Positions 34,177-44,082 of a DNA stretch of 64,000 nt are shown in pieces. The notes beneath the pieces were generated by a model, which was not told the origin of the DNA, searched no databases, and saw nothing but the letters and a program-made list of their open reading frames with translations. A program made the translations under genes and the position numbers. Source of the stretch: an uncultured Rhodopila sp. (GTDB taxonomy: Bacteria; Pseudomonadota; Alphaproteobacteria; Acetobacterales; Acetobacteraceae); NCBI RefSeq assembly GCF_903915725.1, contig NZ_CAIWTY010000084.1, forward strand, positions 1-64,000, given 5' to 3'. How positions within the stretch are numbered: the stretch's first letter is position 1; every line of letters starts with the position of its first letter.

Positions 34177-35484
34177 ATGCACATCGTTGACCGCCGCCTG
34201 AACCCGAGTGGAAAAAATCTAGCCAACCGGCAACGCTTTATGCGGCGTGCCAAGCAGCAGATCCGCAAGGCCGTGCATGAAACTGCGGGAAGCCGCAGCA
34301 TCAAGGACGCCGACGAGGGCGGCGAAGTGGTGCTGCCCGCGCAGGGCGTGCATGAACCGTCATTTCGCCGCAGCAGCAGCGGCGGGATCCGGGATCACCT
34401 GCTACCGGGCAACAAGGAATACATCGCGGGCGATACGATTGCCCGCCCGCCGGGCGGCGGCGGCGGCAGCGGCTCGGAAGGCAGCCCGGACGGCGAGGGT
34501 GAAGACGATTTCCGCTTCGCCCTGTCGCGGGAGGAGTTCGTCGATCTCTTCCTGGAGGACCTGGAACTGCCCGACCTCGCCAAGCGGCGGGTCGTCAATG
34601 CCGAGGCTGTCGTTTACCACCGTGCCGGCTATTCCGTCAGCGGCTCGCCGGCCAATCTGGCGCTCAACCGCACGGTGCGTAACAGCCTGTCGCGGCGCAT
34701 CGCGCTGCGCCGCCCGAAGGCTGACGAACTGGAAGCGCTGAAACAGGAAATAGAGGCTTTGAGCGACGGCTCGGACGAGCCGCGCCGGATTGCCCTGGAA
34801 GAAGAGTTGGCGCGCAAAAAACGGCGCACCGGCCTGATTCCGTATATCGACCCGCTGGACGTGCGTTACAAAAGATTCGAGGCGACACCGAAGCCGGTCG
34901 CCCAGGCGGTGATGTTCTGCCTGATGGACGTGTCCGGCTCGATGACCGAGCACATGAAGGACCTGGCGAAACGGTTCTACGTGCTGCTGTATATCTTCCT
35001 GAAGCGCCGTTACAAAAACGTCGAGGTGGTGTTCATACGCCACACGCATCAAGCGTCCGAAGTCGATGAGGACACCTTCTTCAACAGTCCGGAAACCGGC
35101 GGCACCGTGGTGTCCACCGCGCTGGAGGAGATGCAGCGCGTGATCGCCGAACGCTACAGCCCGGACAACTGGAACATATACGCGGCCCAGGCGTCGGACG
35201 GCGACAACACTGCCAGCGACAACGACAAGACCGCCGCCCTGCTGACCAAGGTGCTGCTGCCGGCCTGCCAGTACTACGCCTACCTCGAAGTCGGTCGCGA
35301 TTCGGAGCACTTCCCGCCGGGCTTCATCCGCCGCGACAGCGACCTATGGCAGACCTACTCGACCATCATCCGCAACGGCGCCCCCATGGCGATGCGGAAA
35401 GTCGGCCACCGGCGGGACATCTACCCGGTGTTCCGGGAACTGTTCGCTAAAAAGAACCAAGGCGCGGAGGCACACGCCGAATGA
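34177..35484 (+). CDS. yeaH: YeaH/YhbH (DUF444) family protein with a VWA-like domain
   Basis: A 435-residue protein. A basic N-terminus (MHIVDRRLNPSGKNLANRQR) precedes a glycine-rich linker near residue 90 (PPGGGGGSGSEGSPDGEGED), then a von Willebrand A-like domain with the metal-site motif MDVSGSMTEHMKDLAKRF and GGTVVSTALEEM. It works with PrkA and SpoVR in stress adaptation; the exact function is not known. The last 4 bases overlap the spoVR start. Confidence 0.9.
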   Translation: MHIVDRRLNPSGKNLANRQRFMRRAKQQIRKAVHETAGSRSIKDADEGGEVVLPAQGVHEPSFRRSSSGGIRDHLLPGNKEYIAGDTIARPPGGGGGSGSEGSPDGEGEDDFRFALSREEFVDLFLEDLELPDLAKRRVVNAEAVVYHRAGYSVSGSPANLALNRTVRNSLSRRIALRRPKADELEALKQEIEALSDGSDEPRRIALEEELARKKRRTGLIPYIDPLDVRYKRFEATPKPVAQAVMFCLMDVSGSMTEHMKDLAKRFYVLLYIFLKRRYKNVEVVFIRHTHQASEVDEDTFFNSPETGGTVVSTALEEMQRVIAERYSPDNWNIYAAQASDGDNTASDNDKTAALLTKVLLPACQYYAYLEVGRDSEHFPPGFIRRDSDLWQTYSTIIRNGAPMAMRKVGHRRDIYPVFRELFAKKNQGAEAHAE

Positions 35485-37049
35485 GCAGCACCCTGATCCG
35501 GGCGGAACGCCCGCTCTTCGAAGGAGCTGACTGGGAATTCAGCACCATCCAGCGCTGCCACGACGAAATTTCGAAAATCGCCCTCGGCGAAATGGGGCTG
35601 GATATCTACACCAACCAGATCGAGGTCATCGGCACCGAGCAGATGCTCGACGCCTACTCCTCCATCGGCATGCCGCTGTTTTACAAGCACTGGTCGTTCG
35701 GCAAGCATTTCGCCCGCAACGAAGCCATGTACCAGGCCGGCATGCAGGGTCTGGCCTATGAGATCGTCATCAATTCGAACCCGTGCATCAGCTATATCAT
35801 GGAGGAGAATACCGCCATGATGCAGACGCTGGTGATCGCGCACGCGGCGTTCGGACATAACCACTTCTTTAAGAACAATTATCTGTTCCAGCAGTGGACC
35901 GATGCCAACGGCATCCTGGATTATCTGGAATTCGCCCGCGACTACATCATGTCGTGTGAGGAACGCTACGGCGAAGTCGCGGTGGAGCGTTTGCTCGACG
36001 CCGCGCATGCGCTCATGAGCCACGCCGTACACAAATATCCGCGCAAGCGCACCGCCGATCTGCGGTCGGAGGAAAAACGCGAACGCGAACGCCGCGAACA
36101 CGATGAAAAGGTGTTCAACGACCTGTGGCGCACCGTCCCCGGTAAGGACGCGACCAAGAACAACCCGACGGCCGCGGAGCAGCGCAAGGCGCTGCTGCAA
36201 CTGCCGCAGGAAAACATCCTGTATTTCATGGAGAAAACCGCCCCCAGACTGGCGCCCTGGCAGCGGGAAGTGCTGCGCATCGTGCGCATCATCGCACAAT
36301 ATTTCTATCCGCAGTCGCAGACCAAGGTGATGAACGAAGGCTGCGCCACCTATACGCACTACGAAATCATGAACCGCCTGCACGCCAAGGGCCTGCTGAC
36401 CGACGGCGCGATGGTGGAGTTCCTGTCGTCCCACACCAACGTCGTGTTCCAGCCGGAATTCGACGATCGGCGCTATTCGGGGCTTAATCCCTACGCGCTC
36501 GGCTTCGCCATGATGCAGGATATCGAACGCATCTGCAAAACGCCGACCGCCGAAGACAAGCAGTGGTTTCCGCATATCGCGGGCTGCAACGACCACATGA
36601 ACGTGCTGCGCGATGTCTGGGCGAACTACCGCGACGAAAGCTTCATTCTGCAATACCTCAGCCCGAAGCTGGTGCGCCAGTTCGGCCTGTTCCACGTGAT
36701 GGACGACTCGAACGAGCCGAACCTGCGGGTCGAGGCAATCCACGACGAACGCGGCTATCGCAAGATCAAGCAGGCGTTGGCCAAGCAGTACGATATCTCC
36801 TGGACCTCGGCCGACATCCAGGTTGTGGACGTCAACCTGGCCGGCGACCGCAAGCTGATCCTGCACCATCGGGCCCTCAACCGCGTGCTGCTGGAGGAAA
36901 AAGACGCCCGCCACGTGCTACAGCACCTCGCCGATTTGTGGGGCTACGACGTGCTGATGAAGGAAATCGACCCGGGCACCGAAGCCGTGCTGAAGGAGCA
37001 CGCCGCCTCGCCTCGCCCCGGCATCGTGAAGGTTGAGCCGGCGGCTTAA
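35481..37049 (+). CDS. spoVR: SpoVR family protein
   Basis: A 522-residue cytosolic protein of the SpoVR/YcgB family. FEGADWEFSTIQRCHDEISK, YTNQIEVIGTEQMLDAYSSI, MPLFYKHWSFGKHF, NPCISYIMEENTAMMQTLVI, and MNEGCATYTHYEIMNRLHAK are typical. It begins inside the yeaH stop (ATGA) and completes the prkA operon. The biochemical role is unresolved; in Bacillus its namesake affects spore cortex, but here the operon suggests stress survival. A structured repeat immediately follows the stop. Confidence 0.92.
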   Translation: MSSTLIRAERPLFEGADWEFSTIQRCHDEISKIALGEMGLDIYTNQIEVIGTEQMLDAYSSIGMPLFYKHWSFGKHFARNEAMYQAGMQGLAYEIVINSNPCISYIMEENTAMMQTLVIAHAAFGHNHFFKNNYLFQQWTDANGILDYLEFARDYIMSCEERYGEVAVERLLDAAHALMSHAVHKYPRKRTADLRSEEKRERERREHDEKVFNDLWRTVPGKDATKNNPTAAEQRKALLQLPQENILYFMEKTAPRLAPWQREVLRIVRIIAQYFYPQSQTKVMNEGCATYTHYEIMNRLHAKGLLTDGAMVEFLSSHTNVVFQPEFDDRRYSGLNPYALGFAMMQDIERICKTPTAEDKQWFPHIAGCNDHMNVLRDVWANYRDESFILQYLSPKLVRQFGLFHVMDDSNEPNLRVEAIHDERGYRKIKQALAKQYDISWTSADIQVVDVNLAGDRKLILHHRALNRVLLEEKDARHVLQHLADLWGYDVLMKEIDPGTEAVLKEHAASPRPGIVKVEPAA

Positions 37050-37248
37050 GGAAGGTCGGGGCGCGGCCCCGAACCCCTCCAAGGGCCGGCGGCCCTTGCA
37101 ACCCTCGACTTTAAGGCCGGTTGATAGGAGGGGGCGATGGTGTCGGTTGGTCCGACCGTGTCGCCCCCTTCTATCAACCGGCCTTAAAATTAATGGGATC
37201 AAAGGGGCCGCTGCCCCTTTGCGGGTCCAGGGCGGAGCCCTGGCCTTC
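37050..37248. repeat. 200-bp nested palindromic element
   Basis: The core is a 28-bp inverted repeat with one mismatch (37110-37137 against 37161-37188; arms start TTTAAGGCCGGTTGATAG), enclosing 23 bases. Outside it lie four local hairpins: CGGGGC-GCG-GCCCCG, AAGGGCC-GGC-GGCCCTT, AAAGGGG-N6-CCCCTTT and CAGGGC-GGA-GCCCTG. The outer ends also pair imperfectly. It sits between convergent spoVR and peptidase genes and could terminate both. Confidence 0.8.
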
Positions 37249-37249
37249 C

Positions 37250-39922
37250 TTACGGCCCCCGCACAACCTCCGCGAAATCGCCGGGGCGCAACCAGGTTGC
37301 GAAGGCGTGTTGGATGTCGGCGGCGGTGATATTGAGATAGTGGGCCGCCAGGGCCTGTTCGTCGTCGAACGGCAGGCCGAGGTCCGAGAGGCGCAGATAC
37401 TGGCCGGCGATACCGCCGATGCTGTCGCGCTGCATCGGTATCCGGCGCAGTTGCTCGGACTTGGCGCGGTTCAGGTCGCCCTCGCTGACCGGATTCGTTT
37501 GCATGTCCTTGATGTCCCGCACGACCAGCTGCCGGGCCTTGTCAACATTCTCCCCGTCGGCGCCAAACGCCACGGCGTAGTTGCCCCGCGTGCGCGACCA
37601 ATCGAGTTGGCTGCTGACGGAATAGACATAGCCCGACTTTACCCGCAGGTCCCGGAACAAGCGGGAGGAAAAGCCGCTGCCCAGGATGACGTTACCCAGC
37701 ATCAGCGGATAGCGGTCCGGGCTGGCGACCGGCAGTTCCACCGTTTCCGCCAGGTACACGCTGTCCTGCACGGTGCTGCTATCCGGCACCCGTGCCTGCG
37801 ATGGCTGGTTTGGCCCGACCGGCGGCAGTTCGATCGCCGGGGTCGGGCCTTCGCCATGCCAGCCGCCGAACGTTTCCGTAACCACCCGCCGCGCCTGCTC
37901 CGCCGTCACGTCGCCGAGCACGATGATGGTGGTCAGGTCAGGACGAAACGATGCGTCGTAATAGGCTTTGATATCAGCCGGTTGCAGCGCCATCACCGAC
38001 TCCGGAGTGGGTTCGCGCAGGGTCGGATCGCCCGCCGGCATGATGGCCCGCTTCACCGCCTGCTGGAACAGGTAGCTCGGCGAGCGCAGCAGCCCGGCGA
38101 CGCTGCGGGCGAACTGCGAGCGGACCACCTCGAAAGCCTTGTCGGGAAAAGCCGGATGCAACTGGTTCTCCGCCAGCAGCTTCATGCCCGGCTCGAAATC
38201 GGGCGTCAGCACCCGCAACGAGAAGTTCGGACCGGTGTCGACACGGGCGGCGATGTCGTCGACCGCCTCGCGGAAGGCCAGACGGTCCCGGGTGGCGGTG
38301 CCGTATTCGAAAAGGTTGCTGGTGACCGAGGCGACACCTTCCTTCCCCGGCGGCTCCTGCATCTCCGGAACCTCGCGGACGCGGCCGTAGACTGAAACGG
38401 TGTGGCTGACATGCTCCGGCTGGACGATCAGACGCAGCCCGTTCGGCAGCACGCTGATATCGGGCGGCTCGCCGAGGTCCGGCAGATGCAGGATCGCCAG
38501 TGCCGTGGAGGCCCAATCCGGCAGCGTGACCGGATGATCCGGCGTGCTGGCGAACGATTCCGTGCCGCCGAACCCTGATCCGGCAATCGGCCGCCCGGAC
38601 TCCCGCGGCGTCAGGATGGCGGTCACGGCGTGATCCGGGTCCAGCAGGACGCGGGCCAGACGGTTGACGTCCGCCACCGTGACGGCGTCATAGGCGCGCG
38701 CGAGATCTTCCGGCGACTCCGCGTTCTGGAACGCCAGCGCCCTGGACCAGTTTCCGGCCAGCCCCTGGATGCTGTTGGCGTCGAAGGCGATTTGCGCCAG
38801 TTCCTGCCGCTTCGCCGCCGCGACCAGTTCCGGAGAAACTCCGTTCTGCGCCGCTTCGGCGATGACCCGCCGGACGTCGGCCAGCACGGGAGCGGGATCC
38901 TCGGCCGACGGGAAGGCCGCATACGCCAGGCCGAAGCCGACATCGGGTTTCGCCTGGTAATTGAATTGCGCCATCAGCGCCTTGCCGGCCGGAACCAGGC
39001 CATACAATGCGCCCCGTTCGCTGCTCAGGACGTCGGCCAGAATGTCGGCCGCGGCGAAGTCGGACTGTTTAAGGCCTGGCATGCGATAGGCGATGGTGAC
39101 CAGGCCGACGGGGAAATTGGTGTCCAACTTGAGGGTTTCGGGTTGCACCGGCTGCACGGCGAACGGCGCGTGCGCCGGCACCGGGCGGCTAGGCAGATCG
39201 CCGAACGCGGCCTTGGCCTTGGCCAGCGCATCATCCGGCTGAACATCCCCGGCGATCACCAGGATCGCGTTGTTGGGCGCGTACCAGGTCTCGTAGAAGC
39301 GCCGGATCAGCGCGGCATCGGTCTTTTCGAACGACGGACGGGTGCCGAGTGCGTCGTGCTGGTACGGCGTCCCCTGGAACAGGATCGCCTGCGCCTGCGT
39401 CAGGTAATTGTAGATCGGGCTGGACAGGTCGCGCGACACCTCCTGGTCGATGGCGCCGCGTTCCTGTTCCCAATCCGCCTGGCTCAGGGTCAGGCCGTGC
39501 ATGCGGAGGGCTTCGATCCGCAGTGCGACACTCAGGTCATCAGCCGGTACAGTATAGATGTACTGCGTCACGGTTTCGGTGGTGTCGGCATTGTAGACGC
39601 CACCGAGCAAAGCGCCGATTTCGGCAAGCTGGTCGCGGTCCAGGCCCTCGCTGCCGCGGAACATCATATGCTCCAACGCGTGCGCCGTGCCGGGAAAGCC
39701 CTCCGGCGCGTCGTTCGATCCGGCCAGGTAGTTCATCTCGGTGGTGACCACCGGTGCCAACCGGTCCGGAATGACGACGATGCGCAGTCCGTTCGGCAAG
39801 GTGGCGCGGAGCACGCCGCCAGGCACGCTGCCCGACAGCCCGGCGGGTTCGGCGGCACCGCAAGGGGCAACCGCCGCGCACAGCACGAGGGCTGCCGCCC
39901 ATAGACGCAAACGATTTCTCAC
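37250..39922 (-). CDS. M16 family zinc metallopeptidase (fused two-half type)
   Basis: An 890-residue periplasmic peptidase starting at GTG 39922, which gives a signal peptide MRNRLRLWAAALVLCAAVAP. The inverted zinc motif HALEH (His81, Glu84, His85) lies in GTAHALEHMMFRGSEG, followed by the third-ligand region with QERGAIDQEVSRD. The second half (from about residue 475, PPDISVLPNGLRLIVQPEHV) is a non-catalytic M16 repeat without the HxxEH motif. A longer ATG start at 40006 would bury the signal peptide. The combined length fits the fused pitrilysin-like/PqqL type. Substrate unknown. Confidence 0.88.
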   Translation of the reverse strand: MRNRLRLWAAALVLCAAVAPCGAAEPAGLSGSVPGGVLRATLPNGLRIVVIPDRLAPVVTTEMNYLAGSNDAPEGFPGTAHALEHMMFRGSEGLDRDQLAEIGALLGGVYNADTTETVTQYIYTVPADDLSVALRIEALRMHGLTLSQADWEQERGAIDQEVSRDLSSPIYNYLTQAQAILFQGTPYQHDALGTRPSFEKTDAALIRRFYETWYAPNNAILVIAGDVQPDDALAKAKAAFGDLPSRPVPAHAPFAVQPVQPETLKLDTNFPVGLVTIAYRMPGLKQSDFAAADILADVLSSERGALYGLVPAGKALMAQFNYQAKPDVGFGLAYAAFPSAEDPAPVLADVRRVIAEAAQNGVSPELVAAAKRQELAQIAFDANSIQGLAGNWSRALAFQNAESPEDLARAYDAVTVADVNRLARVLLDPDHAVTAILTPRESGRPIAGSGFGGTESFASTPDHPVTLPDWASTALAILHLPDLGEPPDISVLPNGLRLIVQPEHVSHTVSVYGRVREVPEMQEPPGKEGVASVTSNLFEYGTATRDRLAFREAVDDIAARVDTGPNFSLRVLTPDFEPGMKLLAENQLHPAFPDKAFEVVRSQFARSVAGLLRSPSYLFQQAVKRAIMPAGDPTLREPTPESVMALQPADIKAYYDASFRPDLTTIIVLGDVTAEQARRVVTETFGGWHGEGPTPAIELPPVGPNQPSQARVPDSSTVQDSVYLAETVELPVASPDRYPLMLGNVILGSGFSSRLFRDLRVKSGYVYSVSSQLDWSRTRGNYAVAFGADGENVDKARQLVVRDIKDMQTNPVSEGDLNRAKSEQLRRIPMQRDSIGGIAGQYLRLSDLGLPFDDEQALAAHYLNITAADIQHAFATWLRPGDFAEVVRGP

Positions 39923-40009
39923 AGACCGCTCCGCTTCAACCCTGGCGGCTAGAGTATGTCGATGCAACGAGGCCGGTCCAGTGTGGCGTGATGCCACACG
40001 GAACAAGGA

Positions 40010-40408
40010 TCATGGTTTGGCCGGCACTTGTCGCCGCTCGGCGAACAGCTGCACCGCTTGCTCGATCGCCCGGGCGCCGAACGGTTTCGACAGCGCCGGC
40101 ACCCCGGCATACCCCGGGTCGATCCCATGGACCGCGTTGCCGGTGACGAACACGAACGGCACTCCACGCGCCTTCAGTTCATCGGCGACGGGATAGACCA
40201 GTTCGCCCCGCAGGTTGATGTCGAGGAAGGCACCGTCAAGCGTCTGCCTTGCCCGGTCGATGACGGCAAGCGACTGTGCGACCGATCCCGCCGAACCGGC
40301 CACCGTGCATCCAAGATCGGCCAGCATATCTTCCAGCAGCATCACGATCATCGCCTCGTCATCGACGACAAGTATCGAAAGACCGTCGCCCGCCCGCGCT
40401 GCGTTCAT
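40010..40408 (-). CDS. Single-domain response regulator
   Basis: A 132-residue CheY-like receiver: acidic pocket Asp16/Asp17 in ILVVDDEAM, phosphoacceptor Asp63 in GAFLDINLRG, switch Thr in VFVTGNA and Lys108 in ALSKPFGA. It has no output domain. It starts 4 bases inside the end of the HWE kinase gene, so the two are made together and it is the probable phosphorylation partner. Related single-domain regulators act as phosphate sinks or relay partners of HWE kinases. Confidence 0.88.
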   Translation of the reverse strand: MNAARAGDGLSILVVDDEAMIVMLLEDMLADLGCTVAGSAGSVAQSLAVIDRARQTLDGAFLDINLRGELVYPVADELKARGVPFVFVTGNAVHGIDPGYAGVPALSKPFGARAIEQAVQLFAERRQVPAKP

Positions 40409-42162
40409 GACTGCACCCTGACCTTCGGGGAAAGCGGAAGCCGGAGCCGGTATTCGACGCCTGCCTCCGCGAAGTCCACCTCCGTTTGGCCGCCGAGCTC
40501 GTGCGCCAGCGCTCTTTCCAAAAGCCTCGACCCGAAGCCGCCGGCTGCGGGAGGCGACACCTTCGGTCCGTGGCTTTCACGCCAGACCATGCGAACTTCC
40601 GCCGGCTTATCATCAGCATCCAGGTCCCAACGAACCTCGATCCGCCCGCACGTGTTCGACAATGCGCCAAACTTGGCCGCGTTGGTGGCTAGCTCGTGGA
40701 AAACCAGGCTCAACGTCACCGCCTCGTTCGGGGCGAGCCATAGCTTCGGCCCTTCTATCGTCCATCGTGGCTCCGAACTCAGGCCCTCATATGGCGCAAA
40801 GCCGAGACGAACGACCTCCGCGAGGGCTGCCCCTTCCCAGTCCGAACGGGTCAGCAGATCATGCGCGATGCCGAGCGCGGCCAGCCGCGCGGTCAAGGTG
40901 TCATAGAACTGCTCCGGGGCCGCGAACCGGCGCGTCTGCGCGGCGATCGATTGCACCACCGCGAGCGTATTCTTCACCCGGTGCGCCAGTTCGCGCAGCA
41001 ACAGCGCCTGATGCTCCTGCGCGCGTTTGCGCGCGGTGATGTCGCGCAGGATGACGGTGAAAAGCTTGCGTCCGTTCACGTCGGACTGAGAAATCGACGC
41101 CTCGACGGGAAATTCCTCGCCGTTGCGCCTCAGGCCGATCAGCGTGCCAGGCTGACCCATGGGCCGATTGGTGACGCCTGTCCTGGCGAAGCCCGCAATA
41201 TGCACGGCGTGCGCCGCGTGGAAACGTTGCGGAATGATCTGTTCCAGCGGCATGCCGAGCGCTTCGCTCTCCGGTTGGCCGAACATCACGACTGCGGCGT
41301 TGTTGAACAAGACGATCCGCTGGTTCGCGTCCACGGTGATGATCGCATCCATGGCCGACTCGACCACACTGGCCAGTCGCGAGCGGCTTTCGGCCATGTC
41401 CCGGCTTGCCCGCTTGCGCTCGCTGATGTCGCGGATCACCTGGGCGTAGCCGCGCAGTTCGCCGTTCTCATCATGCAGCGCGGTGATGGCGACATCTGCC
41501 CAGAATCGCGATCCGTCCTTGCGCACGCGCTCGGCTTCTTCGCGAAAGCTGCCCTGTGCGGCGGCAATTTCCAACTGCTGCCGCGGACGCCCGCTGTCGC
41601 GCGCTTCCACGGGGAAGACGCGGGATACGTCCTGCCCGAGGATTTCGTTTGCGGACCAGCCTTCAATTCGCTGCGCGCCGATGTTCCAGCTGGCGACCCG
41701 GCCCTGCCGATCGAGCATGAAGATGGCGTAGTCCTGCACGCCATCGACCAATTTGTGGAAACGTTCCTCGCTGTCGTGCAGCGCGTGCTCGGCCAGCATC
41801 CGCTTGCGGCGACCGGCCCGCAGCAAGGCCAGGGCGACCGCGGAAACCGTTGCAAGCGTTATAAAGGCAAGCAACCTGATGATGTCGGAAGTGTTTTCCC
41901 CCGCAAACGTTCCGGACACCAGGATGATCGGGATCTGCGCGCATGCGGCTGCCGTTACGGTGGCGAACATGGCCGGGCCGACGCCGGCCAAAGACGCCAC
42001 CAGCAGGATCGCCGGATAGAATACCGCGTAAGGCAACGCAGCAAGTTGCTCGCGCAACAGATGGCGCGCCACTGCCGCCGTGGCGACGATGAATAAAGCG
42101 AAACCATAGCGAAACGCCCAGTGGAGTTTCCACAGGCCGGCACCTGTTCGGGCTGAAATCAC
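40405..42162 (-). CDS. HWE-family sensor histidine kinase with two PAS domains
   Basis: A 585-residue membrane sensor. The N-terminal DUF4118-like region carries about four hydrophobic helices (about 15-115). PAS domain 1 spans about 131-250 (GVQDYAIFMLDRQGRVASWN) and PAS domain 2 about 262-380 (VVESAMDAIITVDANQRIVL). The HWE kinase core has His394 in LLRELAHRVKNTLAVVQSIA, the N-box FHELATNAAKFGALS, and a WRESHGP motif that gives the family its name. HWE kinases often sense light, oxygen or stress in alphaproteobacteria. No heme or flavin site is certain in the PAS domains. It is coupled to the receiver gene. Confidence 0.9.
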   Translation of the reverse strand: MISARTGAGLWKLHWAFRYGFALFIVATAAVARHLLREQLAALPYAVFYPAILLVASLAGVGPAMFATVTAAACAQIPIILVSGTFAGENTSDIIRLLAFITLATVSAVALALLRAGRRKRMLAEHALHDSEERFHKLVDGVQDYAIFMLDRQGRVASWNIGAQRIEGWSANEILGQDVSRVFPVEARDSGRPRQQLEIAAAQGSFREEAERVRKDGSRFWADVAITALHDENGELRGYAQVIRDISERKRASRDMAESRSRLASVVESAMDAIITVDANQRIVLFNNAAVVMFGQPESEALGMPLEQIIPQRFHAAHAVHIAGFARTGVTNRPMGQPGTLIGLRRNGEEFPVEASISQSDVNGRKLFTVILRDITARKRAQEHQALLLRELAHRVKNTLAVVQSIAAQTRRFAAPEQFYDTLTARLAALGIAHDLLTRSDWEGAALAEVVRLGFAPYEGLSSEPRWTIEGPKLWLAPNEAVTLSLVFHELATNAAKFGALSNTCGRIEVRWDLDADDKPAEVRMVWRESHGPKVSPPAAGGFGSRLLERALAHELGGQTEVDFAEAGVEYRLRLPLSPKVRVQS

Positions 42163-42518
42163 GATCGCCTCCGGTAGGAGCGTGGCTTGAGAAGGCCGTC
42201 ACCGAACGGCGGCAGATCCGTCGAACCGGCCGGGACATCATCGCCGGGTTCTCAACCATTATCCTAGCGCATCGGAGTATTTTTCTTTTCAGAGACAAAC
42301 TGGTATATGGGATCAGATTCGAAAGTCACGGAAAAAGTGACGGCAGCCTCTCGATCGATGTCAAACCTGACGGTAGCCGCGCGGCAGCGCCCGCCGCGCG
42401 GAATTGAGTCGAAATGATGGGGCGGGATTGCATCACGCCGGAGAGCGCTTGGCACCCGATCATCCTGTCCGCGCCGCGGCGCACCGCCACCATTGCAGCG
42501 GTTCCGCGCCCTCCGAGC
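42163..42518. other. Intergenic between kinase and cysteine synthase
   Basis: A 356-base gap between the HWE kinase start and the end of the cysteine synthase gene, both on the minus strand. An AT-rich patch (GAGTATTTTTCTTTTC, about 42276-42290) may hold the kinase promoter. No gene or strong repeat was seen. Confidence 0.5.
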
Positions 42519-43538
42519 CTAGGCGAGCCAGTGTGGCACCGGCAGACCCTTGCCCCGCAGGAAGCCGGGATTGAACAGTTTCGACTGATACCGCGACCCG
42601 CCGTCGCACAGGATCGTCACCACCGTGTGGCCCGGCCCGATGGCCCGGGCGACTCGGATCGCCGCTGCGATGTTGATCCCGGCGGAGGTGCCGACGGACA
42701 GGCCCTCATGGATCAGCACGTCGTAGATCTGCTCCAGCGCCTCGGCGTCAGGGATGCGCTCGGCGTCGTCGATCGCGACGCCGGCCAGATTATCGGGCAC
42801 GCGCGACTGGCCGATGCCTTCGGTGATGGACGACCCCTCGATCGACAGGTCATTGCTCTTGACCCAGCCGTACAGCCCGCTGCCGTCCGGATCCGCCAGC
42901 ACGACGCGGACGTTCGGGTTGCGCTCCTTCAGCGCCAGCGACACCCCGGCCAACGTGCCGCCGGTGCCACACGAACACGTGAAAGCGTCAATCTTTCCGC
43001 CGGTCTGATCCCAGATTTCCGCGCCCGTGGTGGCACGGTGGCCCTCGCGGTTCGCCAGGTTGTCGAACTGGTTGGCCCAGATGGCATTGCCGGTTTCCGT
43101 CGCCAGTTCCTCGGCGAGGCGGCGCGAGACATGCACATAGTTGCCGGGATCGCGGTACGGCTTCGCCGGAACCAGCCGCAAATCCGCGCCAATCATGCGC
43201 AGGAAATCAATTTTCTCCTGCGACTGGGTCTCCGGCATGACGATCACGCTGCGATAGCCACCGGCATTGCCCACCAGCGTCAGGCCGATGCCGGTATTGC
43301 CGGCAGTGCCCTCAACGACTGTGCCGCCGGGTTTCAGCACGCCGCGCGCCTCGGCATCCCGGATGATCGCCAGGGCGGCGCGGTCCTTGACAGAACCGCC
43401 CGGATTCATGAACTCCGCCTTGCCGAGGATCGTGCAGCCGGTTGCCTCCGAGGCACGCCGCAGCCGGATCAGCGGCGTGTTGCCGATGGCCTGTGCCAAG
43501 CCGTCCTGCCAGGTGGTGCCGTGATATGAGGCGGTCAT
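42519..43538 (-). CDS. cysK: Cysteine synthase family PLP enzyme
   Basis: A 339-residue beta-family PLP enzyme making cysteine from O-acetylserine and sulfide. PLP-Lys51 lies in FMNPGGSVKDRAA, the substrate loop is EGTAGNTGIGL, and the phosphate loop is CGTGGTLAGVS. SVGTSAGINIAAA and ILCDGGSRYQSKLFN near the C-terminus match the family. The ATG at 43538 is preferred to an in-frame TTG one codon earlier. The divergent rhodanese gene begins 32 bases away, suggesting a shared sulfur theme. A few relatives act on other substrates. Confidence 0.85.
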   Translation of the reverse strand: MTASYHGTTWQDGLAQAIGNTPLIRLRRASEATGCTILGKAEFMNPGGSVKDRAALAIIRDAEARGVLKPGGTVVEGTAGNTGIGLTLVGNAGGYRSVIVMPETQSQEKIDFLRMIGADLRLVPAKPYRDPGNYVHVSRRLAEELATETGNAIWANQFDNLANREGHRATTGAEIWDQTGGKIDAFTCSCGTGGTLAGVSLALKERNPNVRVVLADPDGSGLYGWVKSNDLSIEGSSITEGIGQSRVPDNLAGVAIDDAERIPDAEALEQIYDVLIHEGLSVGTSAGINIAAAIRVARAIGPGHTVVTILCDGGSRYQSKLFNPGFLRGKGLPVPHWLA

Positions 43539-43570
43539 CAAGTCCTTCTTTCCGAGCGGAGCGTTTGAGT

Positions 43571-43981
43571 ATGGTTGACAATGTAGCGCCGAAACAGACC
43601 TGGGAAGCCCTGGATAGCAATCCGCAGGCTCAACTGGTCGACGTGCGCACGGACGTGGAGTGGACTTTCGTCGGCGTGCCCGACCTGAACAAGACCGGCA
43701 AGAAGACGCTGCTGATCCCGTGGCAGGTGTATCCGACGATGCGGCGGAACGAATCGTTTGAGGCCAACCTCAAGCAGTCGGGGCTGACGGCGGACAACCA
43801 TATCTATTTCATCTGCCGCAGCGGCGCCCGCAGCCTGGCGGCGGCCGAGGCGGCGAAGGCTGCCGGGTTCCCGAACGTCTTTAATGTCGCGGACGGTTTC
43901 GAAGGTCCTCCGAACGCCGAGGGTCACCGCGGCGAGACGGCCGGCTGGAAGGCCGAGCAACTGCCCTGGCGCCAGCGGTAA
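43571..43981 (+). CDS. Rhodanese-domain protein
   Basis: A 136-residue single-domain rhodanese. WEALDSNPQAQLVDVRTDVE is the first rhodanese motif. The active-site loop IYFICRSGARSLAAAEAAKA carries Cys82. GWKAEQLPWRQR closes the domain. It would transfer sulfane sulfur to an acceptor; the substrate is unknown. Being divergent from cysteine synthase across 32 bases suggests a shared control region. Confidence 0.85.
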   Translation: MVDNVAPKQTWEALDSNPQAQLVDVRTDVEWTFVGVPDLNKTGKKTLLIPWQVYPTMRRNESFEANLKQSGLTADNHIYFICRSGARSLAAAEAAKAAGFPNVFNVADGFEGPPNAEGHRGETAGWKAEQLPWRQR

Positions 43982-44033
43982 GCGGGTTGCCGCCTGACTT
44001 GAAACCTTCACAAAACCGCGATTGAGCAGGATT

Positions 44034-44082
44034 ATCTCGCAGTATATTTGATTATTCGAAACAATTAGATGCACTGCGAGAT
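44034..44082 (+). promoter_or_regulatory. Inverted repeat in the leader of the PEP-CTERM gene
   Basis: ATCTCGCAGT (44034-44043) pairs perfectly with ACTGCGAGAT (44073-44082) across 29 bases. The right arm ends 4 bases before the ATG at 44087 and overlaps the only purine-rich ribosome-binding candidate (GCGAGAT). It may be an operator or a translation-controlling hairpin. Confidence 0.45.
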
